Origin: Paenibacillus polymyxa
GTDB lineage: Bacteria > Bacillota > Bacilli > Paenibacillales > Paenibacillaceae
Reading direction: 5' to 3'
Assembly (NCBI RefSeq): GCF_018614975.1
Contig: NZ_JAGGNR010000029.1
Location: 1 to 64,000 of the forward strand
Length of the DNA stretch: 64,000 bases
Shown: in pieces, positions 19,115 through 27,627 of the stretch
How positions within the stretch are numbered: position 1 is the stretch's first letter
Layout of the letters: each line of letters opens with the position of its first letter
The notes under the pieces: model-generated
Seen by the model: the letters and a program-made list of their open reading frames with translations, nothing else
Told to the model about the DNA's origin: nothing
Database searches by the model: none
Program-made: the position numbers and the translations under genes

Positions 19115-19477
19115 CTATTTCTTTAAATTTTTTAAATTATCGATTGTTTTGAGTATGTCATACACAAAACTCTCAACTATTTTAATTTCTTCAATGTCTC
19201 TCTTTACGAGAAGCTCGTTGATTCGATCTAGAACTTCCTGTACTTCTTTGTTTGACAGATTAATATCATAATTACGGAATAATTCTTCTGGCGTGATATC
19301 TAAAGCTTCTATTAGTTTCTGCAGGGTCTCCAAAGAAATGTTTCTCTCCCCTTTTTCAATCCCACCAATATAAGGCTGTGGGAGATCTACTTGTTCTCCT
19401 AAATTAGCTTGAGTCAATCCCTTTGATTTTCTTAAAGATTTTATTCGTGCGCCTACAAAAGCATTAATTTTTATCAT
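19115..19477 (-). CDS. XRE-family helix-turn-helix regulator
   Basis: A 120-residue protein with a Cro/CI-type HTH at about residues 8-62: IKSLRKSKGLTQANLGEQVD, PQPYIGGIEKGERNISLETL and IEALDITPEELF. The C-terminal half is a charged helix, possibly for dimerisation. ATG 19477 follows AGAGGTGA by eight bases; an upstream in-frame start at 19489 would overlap that site. It is the first gene of the five-gene operon and stands opposite the DGQHR gene across about 140 bases. A perfect inverted repeat spans its start, so autoregulation is likely. Confidence 0.85.
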   Translation of the reverse strand: MIKINAFVGARIKSLRKSKGLTQANLGEQVDLPQPYIGGIEKGERNISLETLQKLIEALDITPEELFRNYDINLSNKEVQEVLDRINELLVKRDIEEIKIVESFVYDILKTIDNLKNLKK

Positions 19478-19517
19478 AAGTACAATCACCTCTCACTTAA
19501 GAGTAGGTGTACTTATG
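19475..19517. promoter_or_regulatory. inverted repeat over the XRE start: operator or translational hairpin
   Basis: CATAAGTACA (19475-19484) and TGTACTTATG (19508-19517) are perfect complements, with an additional CACCT/AGGTG match inside. One arm contains the XRE start codon, and the ribosome site AGAGGTGA lies between the arms. It could be a repressor operator, or in mRNA a hairpin hiding the start. Confidence 0.55.
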
Positions 19518-19619
19518 CATGAAATAAATATACTCAAACTATATATTACCATTGTCATTTATATAATTTAAGATATATATTTACTAAGAAATACTAAACA
19601 TTCTATGGGAGTGAATCTA

Positions 19620-20618
19620 ATGAGACAATTACCTCATCAAATAGTTATAGAAAATGTAGTACAAACAAAAATGAGGGGGAAAATCACTTATCAAAGCTCG
19701 TTTCCAACCTCCATTGCTATGAATCTAACTTATGTTAAGCCATTCAACGACCCCTCCGGAAAAGGATATCAACGGCCAGTAGATCCAAAGCGTGTTGATG
19801 AATTTGCATTATATCTTTCCAGAGGCGAAAACGCATTATTCACACCAATTTTATTGAATGCAGCTGGTATGTGGGAGTTTACAGCTTATGATTCTACTAG
19901 ACCAATGTTCGGTAGGTTATTTTGCAAGAGTAAAGCATCATTAATGGATGGACAGCATCGACTAGGAGGGATTAAACGTTATATCGAAGAAACTCAATCA
20001 GAACTTAATATTCCTTTCATGGCATTTCATTTTTTAGATGACGATGAAGAAATTCAACTCTTCGATATTATTAATACAAAAGCAAAAGGAATTGGAACCT
20101 CTTTAAGCAAATTCCTGAAAAGAGAATCGGATGAAATAAGTTGGCAAGCTACTGAGCTATTAATATTAAAAGACAGTCCTTTCTATCACATTGGTAGCAT
20201 CACGGGTAAACGTAGTAAAGGAAGGCATATTACTCTTCAGAATCTTTATCGCATGTTAAAATACTTTTTTAAAGACACTGAGACTACAAATTTATCAAAA
20301 CATGAAAAGGTGGATCTTGTACTTGGATTTTTCAATATAATGCGTCAAGAATATCCTCATGAATGGATGAACTATAAAGAATACAAACTTACTCACATTG
20401 TATGTTTGGATGCGTTAGCAATGGCTGCATCCAAAGCGTTGTCTAACTGTAAGAAAGAAAACTCAACACAAATAGACCATCAAAAGTTTATCAAGTCAGT
20501 AAAGCGCCTGAAAAAGATTGACTGGTCTGTTAGTGGGCCTTTCAAATATTTAAAAGGTATCTCTAGTTCAAAAACATTAGCTTCGGAGTTAATTGAAATT
20601 ATGGAATTAGAGAACTAA
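19620..20618 (+). CDS. DGQHR-domain (DndB-like) protein
   Basis: A 332-residue protein with the signature SLMDGQHRLGGI at about residues 105-116, preceded by RPVDPKRVDEFALYLSRG and followed by IPFMAFHFLDDDEEIQLFDIINTKAKGI. That layout is typical of DGQHR/DndB-family proteins, which have a ParB-like fold. DndB regulates phosphorothioate DNA modification, but no dndACDE genes are seen here, and many relatives occur alone in defence islands. ATG 19620 follows GGGAGTGA. It is divergent from the XRE operon and ends two bases from tniQ, tail to tail, with no terminator between them. Confidence 0.75.
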   Translation: MRQLPHQIVIENVVQTKMRGKITYQSSFPTSIAMNLTYVKPFNDPSGKGYQRPVDPKRVDEFALYLSRGENALFTPILLNAAGMWEFTAYDSTRPMFGRLFCKSKASLMDGQHRLGGIKRYIEETQSELNIPFMAFHFLDDDEEIQLFDIINTKAKGIGTSLSKFLKRESDEISWQATELLILKDSPFYHIGSITGKRSKGRHITLQNLYRMLKYFFKDTETTNLSKHEKVDLVLGFFNIMRQEYPHEWMNYKEYKLTHIVCLDALAMAASKALSNCKKENSTQIDHQKFIKSVKRLKKIDWSVSGPFKYLKGISSSKTLASELIEIMELEN

Positions 20619-20620
20619 TC

Positions 20621-22228
20621 CTAAATGTGGCTTCTATCTCTATTTAACGCAAGTTGCATAGGATGAAATGATTCTTCGTTGGATGTTCTTCTCTTTGATC
20701 TTATTGTAGGATAAGGGCATATGAATTCATTTTCAGAAAAAAAATGGTTAAGGTTGTTTTGGTCCCAGAACTTCTGGACTTTATTGGAGAGCTTGCCTGG
20801 AAAAGAAAAGGCCAATATAGTATCCTTCAGAGTTAAATCTTTATTCTCAATTATCTTACCAACTGAGTCGGTAAGGTACAATTTGAAAAGATGTAAAAAT
20901 AAATAACTATAGATGTGTGAAATTAACCAACTGATATATGAGTAATTGCTTTTTTTTGTAGGAAATTTAGCTAAATAAGAATTCATAATGTCGAATATGG
21001 GGTCTTCGTCTAAATAACCCAAAAATGAAACATTCTCTGAACAAAAACTGGTCCGGCTATAAGGGATTGCGTCTACATCATAAAAATGTACAATCTTCAT
21101 TATCTTTTGTTTCCACTTAACATATGCAGATGCATAAGGGCAGATTGGAATATCCATTCCTTCCTTTGTTTTTATAACGGAGGTATAACGTTTAATACAA
21201 CTTTTATGCTTTTTCAAAATAGTTCTTCTTAAATGTTTCGCAATTGAACTAAACATTGAATTTCTTATAATTTGAAATTCGCTCATAACAATGTTTTGAT
21301 GATTTGAAAAAAAAGTGATATGGTTTTTTGCTGTGTTAATGTTTTCGAATTCTCTGTTTCTTTTTCTAATGTATTTCCCTTTTAAGTACGGAATGTTATT
21401 TATGCTTTTAAGATGATCTGAGGTCTCCACGCAATATTGATCGGGAGTTGTGTCCCTCTTAATATAATTTAAATAAAACTTTAATAATTGAGGTGTCTCA
21501 TTAATTGAGGTGTGAGGGTATAGATATACTGAGCTCAGGTTACTTTTCTGCAGCTGATTTAGACTTAGCCATTGTATAGCAAGTTTATCTGACAAATCGT
21601 TACTTCTGTACGCCTTCCAATGTGTATTAAGGGATACGCCCCTGTTGAATTTTTTGTATTGATGACTACACATACACGTTAATGTTGATTCAAAATAAGT
21701 TTGATCTTTAAATAGTTCATATGGATATTTGGCTGAACAATTGGGACATTGATCATACAATGGTTTCTGATGAAAAGGACATTGTTGAAAAAGACCAAAT
21801 TGATGCAATATACTATGATAACCGTCAATTAGGCATTCACAACAAAAAGTTAACGACTTTCTCCAATACCAATTTCCTGAGGACATTTCCCGCATTTCTC
21901 TCATTCCGCTATCATTCAAAAATCCAGATATGTTTTTAATTACGTCAGAATTATATTTTTTTAATGAGAATCCTAAGATGTTTATAAATCTATTATCATC
22001 AAAACTGGGCATTGAATACAAATTATGATTTCTTGCACCGACAATAGTCTTTTTTTTTATTGTCTCTGAAGTCCCAAACAAATGAAAATAGTCTCGTTTA
22101 TTAAGTAAGTTAGTGAATTGAATTTTTTGAAAAATAGACCAGGGAGATTCAAACTCAGATATCCAATCTGTATTCCAAGTAATTGAACCATCTGGCTTTG
22201 ATAAGTAAACCTTTAGTTCAGGAATCAT
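20621..22228 (-). CDS. tniQ: TniQ/TnsD-family transposon targeting protein
   Basis: A 535-residue protein with the TniQ zinc-finger pattern at about residues 125-190: CCECLIDGYHSILHQFGLF, QQCPFHQKPLYDQCPNC and CMCSHQYKK. TniQ/TnsD proteins bind the target site and recruit TnsC; full-length versions like this usually recognise a fixed chromosomal attachment site. ATG 22228 follows AGGTGG by six bases and is preferred to an upstream TTG at 22246. It is the last gene of the tnsABC-tniQ operon. Which attachment site it recognises is not evident from the window. Confidence 0.82.
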   Translation of the reverse strand: MIPELKVYLSKPDGSITWNTDWISEFESPWSIFQKIQFTNLLNKRDYFHLFGTSETIKKKTIVGARNHNLYSMPSFDDNRFINILGFSLKKYNSDVIKNISGFLNDSGMREMREMSSGNWYWRKSLTFCCECLIDGYHSILHQFGLFQQCPFHQKPLYDQCPNCSAKYPYELFKDQTYFESTLTCMCSHQYKKFNRGVSLNTHWKAYRSNDLSDKLAIQWLSLNQLQKSNLSSVYLYPHTSINETPQLLKFYLNYIKRDTTPDQYCVETSDHLKSINNIPYLKGKYIRKRNREFENINTAKNHITFFSNHQNIVMSEFQIIRNSMFSSIAKHLRRTILKKHKSCIKRYTSVIKTKEGMDIPICPYASAYVKWKQKIMKIVHFYDVDAIPYSRTSFCSENVSFLGYLDEDPIFDIMNSYLAKFPTKKSNYSYISWLISHIYSYLFLHLFKLYLTDSVGKIIENKDLTLKDTILAFSFPGKLSNKVQKFWDQNNLNHFFSENEFICPYPTIRSKRRTSNEESFHPMQLALNRDRSHI

Positions 22229-22261
22229 TTTTAACCACCTTTTCAAATCGAACTGATATAT

Positions 22262-23245
22262 CTAAATTAAGTCGTTGTACAGCTCATTTTCGATATAACC
22301 CGACTTACCTAATGAGTCTAACCAATGGCTAGACGTCAAATGGTCAACATTTTTACCTAAGACACCGTATTTTTTAAAAGCATATTCTATAGTAAGCGTT
22401 AAATATTGCATCGGTATCTCTAAAGGTTTAGTAATTCCTTTTTCTTTTCTAATATTGGATATAGTAGAAAATAACTCCTCTGTGGATGATTCTAAACGAA
22501 ATCCTTGCTCATATGCATCCGGAAAGAAGAATCTTGTGTAGGACCACCCACTATTTGTAGGGTATTCAGATAAAGAGTCATAACCGACTAAACAGGTTTG
22601 CAGCTCATCTTTTGTTCTTACGCCTGAGAATTTGTATTCATGAACCATAAAGCGACCAACAATTTGTCCCATTTTTGAAGCAATAAAACCTGATCTAACA
22701 TGCTTTAATTCTTCTTGGCCAACTAAGATAACTGTCATGCTAATTCCGAATTCTTTCAAATAATTATAAATATCCATTAAAATATTGTATTGAACTGGAA
22801 CAAGACGCTGTGCATCATCAATAAATAGAATTAACCTTTTACTTCCTGAACTCTCGATTATCTCTTGAAGATATTTTTTTAATCTTTCGGCTTTCATGGT
22901 TTTTCTTCCTGAGAATGGGATTCCGTGTCCAAACTGTACCAATAATTCTTCATAGAAAGTGGTTTCATTAATTCTTGAATTTTGCTCACATTTAAATTTT
23001 AGAATAGGAAGCTTCTCACCAAAATCTATTGGTAGCTCCTTTGTTAGGTAGTCGATGGCCCAAGTCTTACCTAACCTAGCTCTGCCATAGGCTATTCCAC
23101 CTGGTGCTCGGTTTTCAATCCATTGCTTAATATCTTTATACATTCTTCTCACTTCTTTAGTGCCTATAAAGTAAATTCCAGTTTCGATGGGATGAGTCTT
23201 TGGGGGTACATATGGCCTGTTTATATCTGAAACATCGATATTCAT
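22262..23245 (-). CDS. tnsC: TnsC-type AAA+ transposition regulator
   Basis: A 327-residue AAA+ ATPase. GRARLGKT forms the Walker A (about 55-62) and LILFIDDAQRL the Walker B (about 138-148), with VILVGQEEL following as a sensor-like strand. TnsC/TniB proteins connect the target selector (TniQ) with the transposase (TnsB) and use ATP to control insertion. An earlier in-frame TTG (23263) overlaps the tnsB stop, but ATG 23245 has AAAGGA about nine bases upstream. It is embedded in a tns operon with the canonical order A-B-C-D. Confidence 0.85.
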   Translation of the reverse strand: MNIDVSDINRPYVPPKTHPIETGIYFIGTKEVRRMYKDIKQWIENRAPGGIAYGRARLGKTWAIDYLTKELPIDFGEKLPILKFKCEQNSRINETTFYEELLVQFGHGIPFSGRKTMKAERLKKYLQEIIESSGSKRLILFIDDAQRLVPVQYNILMDIYNYLKEFGISMTVILVGQEELKHVRSGFIASKMGQIVGRFMVHEYKFSGVRTKDELQTCLVGYDSLSEYPTNSGWSYTRFFFPDAYEQGFRLESSTEELFSTISNIRKEKGITKPLEIPMQYLTLTIEYAFKKYGVLGKNVDHLTSSHWLDSLGKSGYIENELYNDLI

Positions 23246-23259
23246 CAGAAATCTTCCTT

Positions 23260-25233
23260 TCAAAAGTTGTAAGTTCGAAAAATTCTATCATCGTCATCGT
23301 CTTCTTCAATAAATAAATTGTTTACATCCCCTGTTGACTGGACATCTGGAGCAAAGAATTGCTCTTCTTCTTTTTCATGGTTGTTTGTAGATGCTAGTTC
23401 GGCTTTGTTTAGTTCCCTTTGTAATTGTGCGATATGATTTCGTTCTCTCTTTCCAGTCTTAGCTTTAGATGCTTTATACTCATAGTAGATTTGAAATGGA
23501 TCTTGATAAGTATTAAAGAATATTTTCCTTTCATTCTTTAATTTATTTATAGCCTTCCTTGTTCGCAATGAATGAGGTGTTATCCCCCAAATGCCATATC
23601 CAGTAAGGTATCCAAACTCACTACCATCACTCAAAAATACTTTTACTGTTCGTATATCATCAACGTTTACTACGATTGTTAATTCCGTGCCGATCAGGTG
23701 AGGACTATTACCAAGAATATCGCTTTGATATCGAACTCCTTCATAATTGATGAATGGGCGTTTTCCTTTTGCTATGTCTCCACTCACTCTTCTTTTAGTT
23801 TGGATCATAAAAAAAATGGCGTCTTTTCTTTTTTCTGGTTCCAGGATTCTTGGTTCCATCCCTCTTTCAATTCGTTGTTTCATCAATTGAAGAGGAGAAA
23901 AGTTTCTAATCCCACTATGGGGAATACCATTATAATCAGATACTAGAATATGAGTTAGCTCCTCTAGTTCCGATAAAGAAATATCAAACTTTTTTGCTTG
24001 TTGTTCTGGATTTTTACGAAGAGGATCAGAAGGATTGCTTCCAGTGGTACTCACTAATTTATGGTATCCAAGCACTTCAAGGGAACGAAATAATCGTTCA
24101 ATAATGCCTCTTACTTCTGGAGCTTCGACCGGACCAGGATTTAGAGTACAACGAACTACTTCATAAAGACGATCGGTTACGATATTTGATAAATTTGCTT
24201 TACCGTTGTCATAGCTGAATTCATCCCAAAGAGCCCATGCCGTTTCTGGAATTTCAGCCGAAGGTATACCCCCTTTAGGATCATAATCGATACCAGGTAT
24301 CGAAAATTTCCGTTTTTCATAAGGGGTTACTGTGTTGCGAATACAATGCAAAACATCGTCTTTGTTATATTCTTTATTTACACAGAGGTGATGACCTAAT
24401 ATAGCTCGAGTTGCCACATCAACTATTACAAGAAGCCATACCCGCTCCACAACTTCTGTAAATAAGTCTCCTTCAGGGGTTTTAAATGTGATAGTAAACA
24501 ACGCATCAATCTTATGCCCATCAAACTGAACGCGTTGAAAAGGCTTTTGTAATATCAATTCATGTTTTGGCAATGTTCCCATCCGTGATTGCCTGGCTGC
24601 TTCTTTTCCGTAACGCTTTGCACCTTCTGAAAAATGATTATTCTCAATTTTTTTAAAGAAACGGTATAATGATCGATATCCTTTATCATTTGTATTAAAC
24701 GGATAGTCATGTATTCCTATACCATTCTTTTTGCACAAACTTAGGAATAATCTATGGATCCCATCAGTCGAGATTGTGGGCATTGTAGAATTTTTTCCTT
24801 TTCGTCTTAAATATGCTGAAGTGATCTTCTCTCTAATTTCTGGATATTGTTCAAGGAGTTGATTGAAGGCCCCACTTAATTTGGGCTGTTCCTGTTGTGG
24901 GAAAAAAGTTGTGGTTGCACTTCTATCATACTTTTTGGTTCTCTTATGAGGGATTAATGCTCTAAATCCCCAGATAGCTTCAGTTATTGGATCAAATTCT
25001 AAACACTTCTTTATGAAAATAATTAATTCTTTTTTACTTACGCCTGTTTGTTCTGTGATTTTTTCTAAAGTTACTTCTTCGTGAAGCATATATAGGTTCA
25101 CTGCAGCTTCTCGTTTTTTGAATATCTCTCTATCTTCAGGTTGAAGTTGCATGATATTAACAATTGGCCAATTTGAGATGTCTTTATGTTTCGGATCAAT
25201 ATTTATACTATCTAAGATACGTCTTCTCGACAT
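23260..25233 (-). CDS. tnsB: TnsB DDE transposase
   Basis: A 657-residue Mu/TnsB-type transposase. The catalytic triad can be assigned: Asp in RVQFDGHKID, Asp in FSYDNGKANLSN and Glu in GIIERLFRSLE. An N-terminal winged-helix/HTH region (residues about 15-80) and a basic insertion precede the RNase H-like core; the C-terminus is acidic (EEDDDDDR) and probably contacts TnsC. GGAGGTG lies upstream of ATG 25233. The start overlaps the tnsA end by 26 bases, implying translational coupling. TnsB would bind repeated sites at the element ends and carry out strand transfer. Confidence 0.88.
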   Translation of the reverse strand: MSRRRILDSINIDPKHKDISNWPIVNIMQLQPEDREIFKKREAAVNLYMLHEEVTLEKITEQTGVSKKELIIFIKKCLEFDPITEAIWGFRALIPHKRTKKYDRSATTTFFPQQEQPKLSGAFNQLLEQYPEIREKITSAYLRRKGKNSTMPTISTDGIHRLFLSLCKKNGIGIHDYPFNTNDKGYRSLYRFFKKIENNHFSEGAKRYGKEAARQSRMGTLPKHELILQKPFQRVQFDGHKIDALFTITFKTPEGDLFTEVVERVWLLVIVDVATRAILGHHLCVNKEYNKDDVLHCIRNTVTPYEKRKFSIPGIDYDPKGGIPSAEIPETAWALWDEFSYDNGKANLSNIVTDRLYEVVRCTLNPGPVEAPEVRGIIERLFRSLEVLGYHKLVSTTGSNPSDPLRKNPEQQAKKFDISLSELEELTHILVSDYNGIPHSGIRNFSPLQLMKQRIERGMEPRILEPEKRKDAIFFMIQTKRRVSGDIAKGKRPFINYEGVRYQSDILGNSPHLIGTELTIVVNVDDIRTVKVFLSDGSEFGYLTGYGIWGITPHSLRTRKAINKLKNERKIFFNTYQDPFQIYYEYKASKAKTGKRERNHIAQLQRELNKAELASTNNHEKEEEQFFAPDVQSTGDVNNLFIEEDDDDDRIFRTYNF

Positions 25234-25969
25234 TCAACTGCACCTCCGTCAATCCACAAAGTAAGTCCTGTTCTTGATTAAAAGTAAGTATCTCATGGAG
25301 GATTAATGCAAATATAGAATTCCTAATTATGACAGGATGATATTTAGATTGAATAGATTTTTCTAAATCACGAATTGTCATAGGGCCGTTTAAAGCTGAT
25401 CTATAAATCAGCTCATACACTTCTGGTTTTATTTCAGAAAGTGGAGTGAAAAAAGGAATCAACGTTTTTTTATTTGCAATAATAGTGGGATTGTGTCGTA
25501 TATTTTCTTCCGTCAGGACACAATGTGTCTTATTATTCTCTGCGCACCATATTTTTTGTGCATACATTTCATAAATCGCTTGTTCGCTAGAACGTTTGTT
25601 ATCCAGATCTATTTCATAGGAGTAGCGTATAAACACAAACTTTTCTTCACTTTCTGATTTAATCCACATATCAAAAACTGTTTCAACAACTTTACCTGCA
25701 ATAGATACTTTTATTTTCAACGGTCTTTCACAGTAACTCATTACTGTAATATCGGATTCCGTCAGAACCCAATGGTCATATTGAAGTGAATTGTATAGTC
25801 TAACCTCTCTATGAAGCCTCCTACTAAATACAAAAAATCTATTCCTACCCATTTCGTTTTTTATCTTATTGATTGGTGAATACAAGTGCTTAATCCTCCG
25901 AAATTTGTATTTTAACCGCAATATTTTATATTCAACCTCATATACTGTATTCCTTTGTCTAGAAAACAC
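25208..25969 (-). CDS. tnsA: TnsA-like protein with doubtful catalytic residues
   Basis: A 253-residue protein placed first in the tns operon and shaped like TnsA: GRNRFFVFSRRLHREVRLYNSLQYDHW, a conserved V..Y.E.P stretch (VMSYCERPLKI), TVFDMWIK and a C-terminal winged-helix-like region. TnsA cleaves the 5' ends so that transposition is cut-and-paste. Here the position normally holding the first acidic residue appears to be Gln (NSLQYD), and the usual V.VK is FVFIRYS. Only the Asp of VFDMW is clearly kept, so nuclease activity is uncertain. The start is GTG 25969 with a weak ribosome site; a later ATG (25852) is possible. Confidence 0.72.
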   Translation of the reverse strand: MFSRQRNTVYEVEYKILRLKYKFRRIKHLYSPINKIKNEMGRNRFFVFSRRLHREVRLYNSLQYDHWVLTESDITVMSYCERPLKIKVSIAGKVVETVFDMWIKSESEEKFVFIRYSYEIDLDNKRSSEQAIYEMYAQKIWCAENNKTHCVLTEENIRHNPTIIANKKTLIPFFTPLSEIKPEVYELIYRSALNGPMTIRDLEKSIQSKYHPVIIRNSIFALILHEILTFNQEQDLLCGLTEVQLNVEKTYLR

Positions 25970-26224
25970 TTGTTTTGTCGAACTATAAATGAGTTCAGAA
26001 TTGTTTTCGCATAAAAAATAATGAGATAATGATTTGATTTCTCAACTTCTTTCATCAATACTTACAAATCTCCCTATTGTTGCTTCATCAGTGAAATTAC
26101 ACAGAACTTGAGTTGTATGTACTCCTCTATGTTATTCTTATCTGCTAATACTTAACGAAAATCCAAATATACAATTGTGATTTTTGCATCAGTTAAGATA
26201 TAACTGAAATGAGGTGAATAAAAC
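25970..26224. other. gap upstream of tnsA; no transposon end recognised
   Basis: A right end with TnsB sites would be expected here. I see neither the GTTCTTGTCC family nor the GGTAGGCAACTTT family, and no TGT...ACA boundary. The segment is AT-rich and probably contains the tnsA promoter and the MarR promoter. Confidence 0.4.
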
Positions 26225-26408
26225 ATGGAAAATGTACACGAGTTGTTCCAAATCATGACCAGACGGTTTGGTCTGTTCAATAAGAATTGTTGTACCGTGG
26301 GAGCTATTGATGTATCGCCGGCTCAAAGTCATATATTGTATGAAGTAGATCGTCAGCAAAATCCCTCCATGCAGCAAATTGCAGACACTTTAGGGACGGA
26401 TATGACTT
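26225..26408 (+). pseudogene. MarR-family regulator, 5' part only
   Basis: About 60 residues match the MarR N-terminus (SPAQSHILYEVDRQQNPSMQ, QIADTLGTDMT). The frame then runs into unrelated sequence and stops. AGGTG precedes ATG 26225, so the gene once had a normal start. It is truncated where it meets the reversed radical SAM fragment. Confidence 0.7.
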
Positions 26409-26990
26409 TACCCTCATAAGCAGCATATACCGAGCGATACAGACACTTATGATGACACCCTCGTGCGATTTCAGTGGAGACCACGATCTGCTCAGAGTCT
26501 AGTAGGTTGTTGGTTTTCTTCTGAGGATACTTGTAGAGCGGGAGAAGTATATGCCGTGTCGGAACGCTTAAATGATCTCTCGACATATAAGGATGAATTT
26601 CTTTACCCTGCAGAGCATCACGTCCGATGAGAACCCCATCCAGGGTACAATCAGTGTCTCCAGACAGATGTGCGAGATTGACAAAAGGTCTCTCACTTTC
26701 CACAAACGCAGGAATCACTATACTTTCCGGCAAGTCTTCTGGCATTAATAGTGGCATGCTGACCCAATGTACTTAATATGAGCCTTCGGATTAACCTGAC
26801 GAATGATTTGCGTTAGTTCAGTGGCCACTTGAACAGCATCAAATAATGGAATGGAAATGGCGATAAGCTCTTGATCCAGAAATCGTCCTTCATCAATTCC
26901 TTCAACATAGGTATCAAGCACAGACACATCGAAATCTGCATGTAGTAAAGCGGTCAAGGCTGTAACTTACGTCATCAGTTCTATACTAAT
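26405..26990 (-). pseudogene. radical SAM protein (B12-binding/CUAEP-like), decayed
   Basis: Two minus-strand frames together resemble one radical SAM protein. The upstream one matches a cobalamin-binding-like N-terminus (ELIAISIPLFDAVQVATELT, PKAHIKYIGS). The downstream one contains STEIARGCHHKCLYRSVYAA, a CxxxCxxC cluster motif whose third cysteine is Arg. The core barrel is missing, because the gene is cut at 26405 where MarR begins. It is not functional. Confidence 0.65.
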
Positions 26991-27112
26991 TCATCATGTA
27001 TTAAACTATTATTATGTAATTAAGAATTATTATATTGAAAAGCTTTCTATTTCAAAATGGGATTGGTTGAGGCAAATATCAACGTGACGATTCTTTTATC
27101 ATATATAAAGAA

Positions 27113-27142
27113 TAAAGCCAGCATTTAAGCGCTGGCTTTTCA
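27113..27142 (-). terminator. hairpin after the small genes
   Basis: AGCCAGC / GCTGGCT stem with flanking AAA and TTTT, just after the stop of the 54-residue gene (27154). It could act in both directions. Confidence 0.65.
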
Positions 27143-27153
27143 TTAGAAATCGT

Positions 27154-27318
27154 TTATTTATCTTTGAGGAATGACGGCGTACCATAGTTTGCCTTTCGCT
27201 GGTAAACAACGGTCACTTCGCGATCAGGACCACCATCTGACGAAGGAGCCATGAGTTTCACTTTCGTGAGGTCGCCAACTTGCTGTTGTTTAATAAACTC
27301 TTCATTCGTTTTACTCAT
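27154..27318 (-). CDS. 54-residue hypothetical protein
   Basis: A small gene reading MSKTNEEFIKQQQVGDLTKV at its start and ending FLKDK; its middle includes DGGPDREVTVVYQRKAN. GGAGG lies five bases before ATG 27318, and a terminator hairpin follows. Its start overlaps the stop of an upstream in-frame stretch by ATGA, as in coupled genes. I do not recognise it. A small precursor-like or mobile-element protein is possible. Confidence 0.55.
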   Translation of the reverse strand: MSKTNEEFIKQQQVGDLTKVKLMAPSSDGGPDREVTVVYQRKANYGTPSFLKDK

Positions 27319-27434
27319 TTTATCCCTCCATAGAGATAATTTAATGTGGTGATCAGTTCTTGATTTTCTTCATCTAAAGTAGCAAACTCTTCAATCGAAA
27401 CTTCTTCCTGACCTCGGATATGAAGAGTGACAAT
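27315..27434 (-). CDS. short upstream frame coupled to the 54-residue gene, start unclear
   Basis: An open stretch of 39 codons (GQEEVSIEEFATLDEENQEL, ending TTLNYLYGGIK) stops at TGA 27315-27317, overlapping the next start by ATGA. Composition looks coding, but no ATG, GTG or TTG is in frame before the TAA at 27435. It may be a 5'-truncated gene. Confidence 0.35.
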   Translation of the reverse strand: MVTLHIRGQEEVSIEEFATLDEENQELITTLNYLYGGIK

Positions 27435-27504
27435 TTACCCAAAGGATAACACAATTCATATACAATTGACACTCTGACATAATAAATGAATGTTCAAATT
27501 AAAC

Positions 27505-27541
27505 AAAAAATACCGACCCTTCAAATTCAAAGGTCGGTTTA
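27505..27541 (-). terminator. terminator of the uvrX operon
   Basis: On the minus strand, ACCGACC...GGTCGGT with a 13-base loop is followed by a T-rich run (TATTTTTTG). It lies about 90 bases past the last gene of the uvrX-yolD operon. Confidence 0.7.
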
Positions 27542-27627
27542 CACATTTGGGAGAAGAAAACAATGGTTTTAAATGCATTATATCCACCCGATGTCGTTAT
27601 ATACCTTATTATGCTTGAACTCTATGT

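Noticed and set aside
19620..20618. Complete Dnd phosphorothioate system
   Set aside because: Only a DndB-like protein is present; no DndA, C, D or E is in the window.
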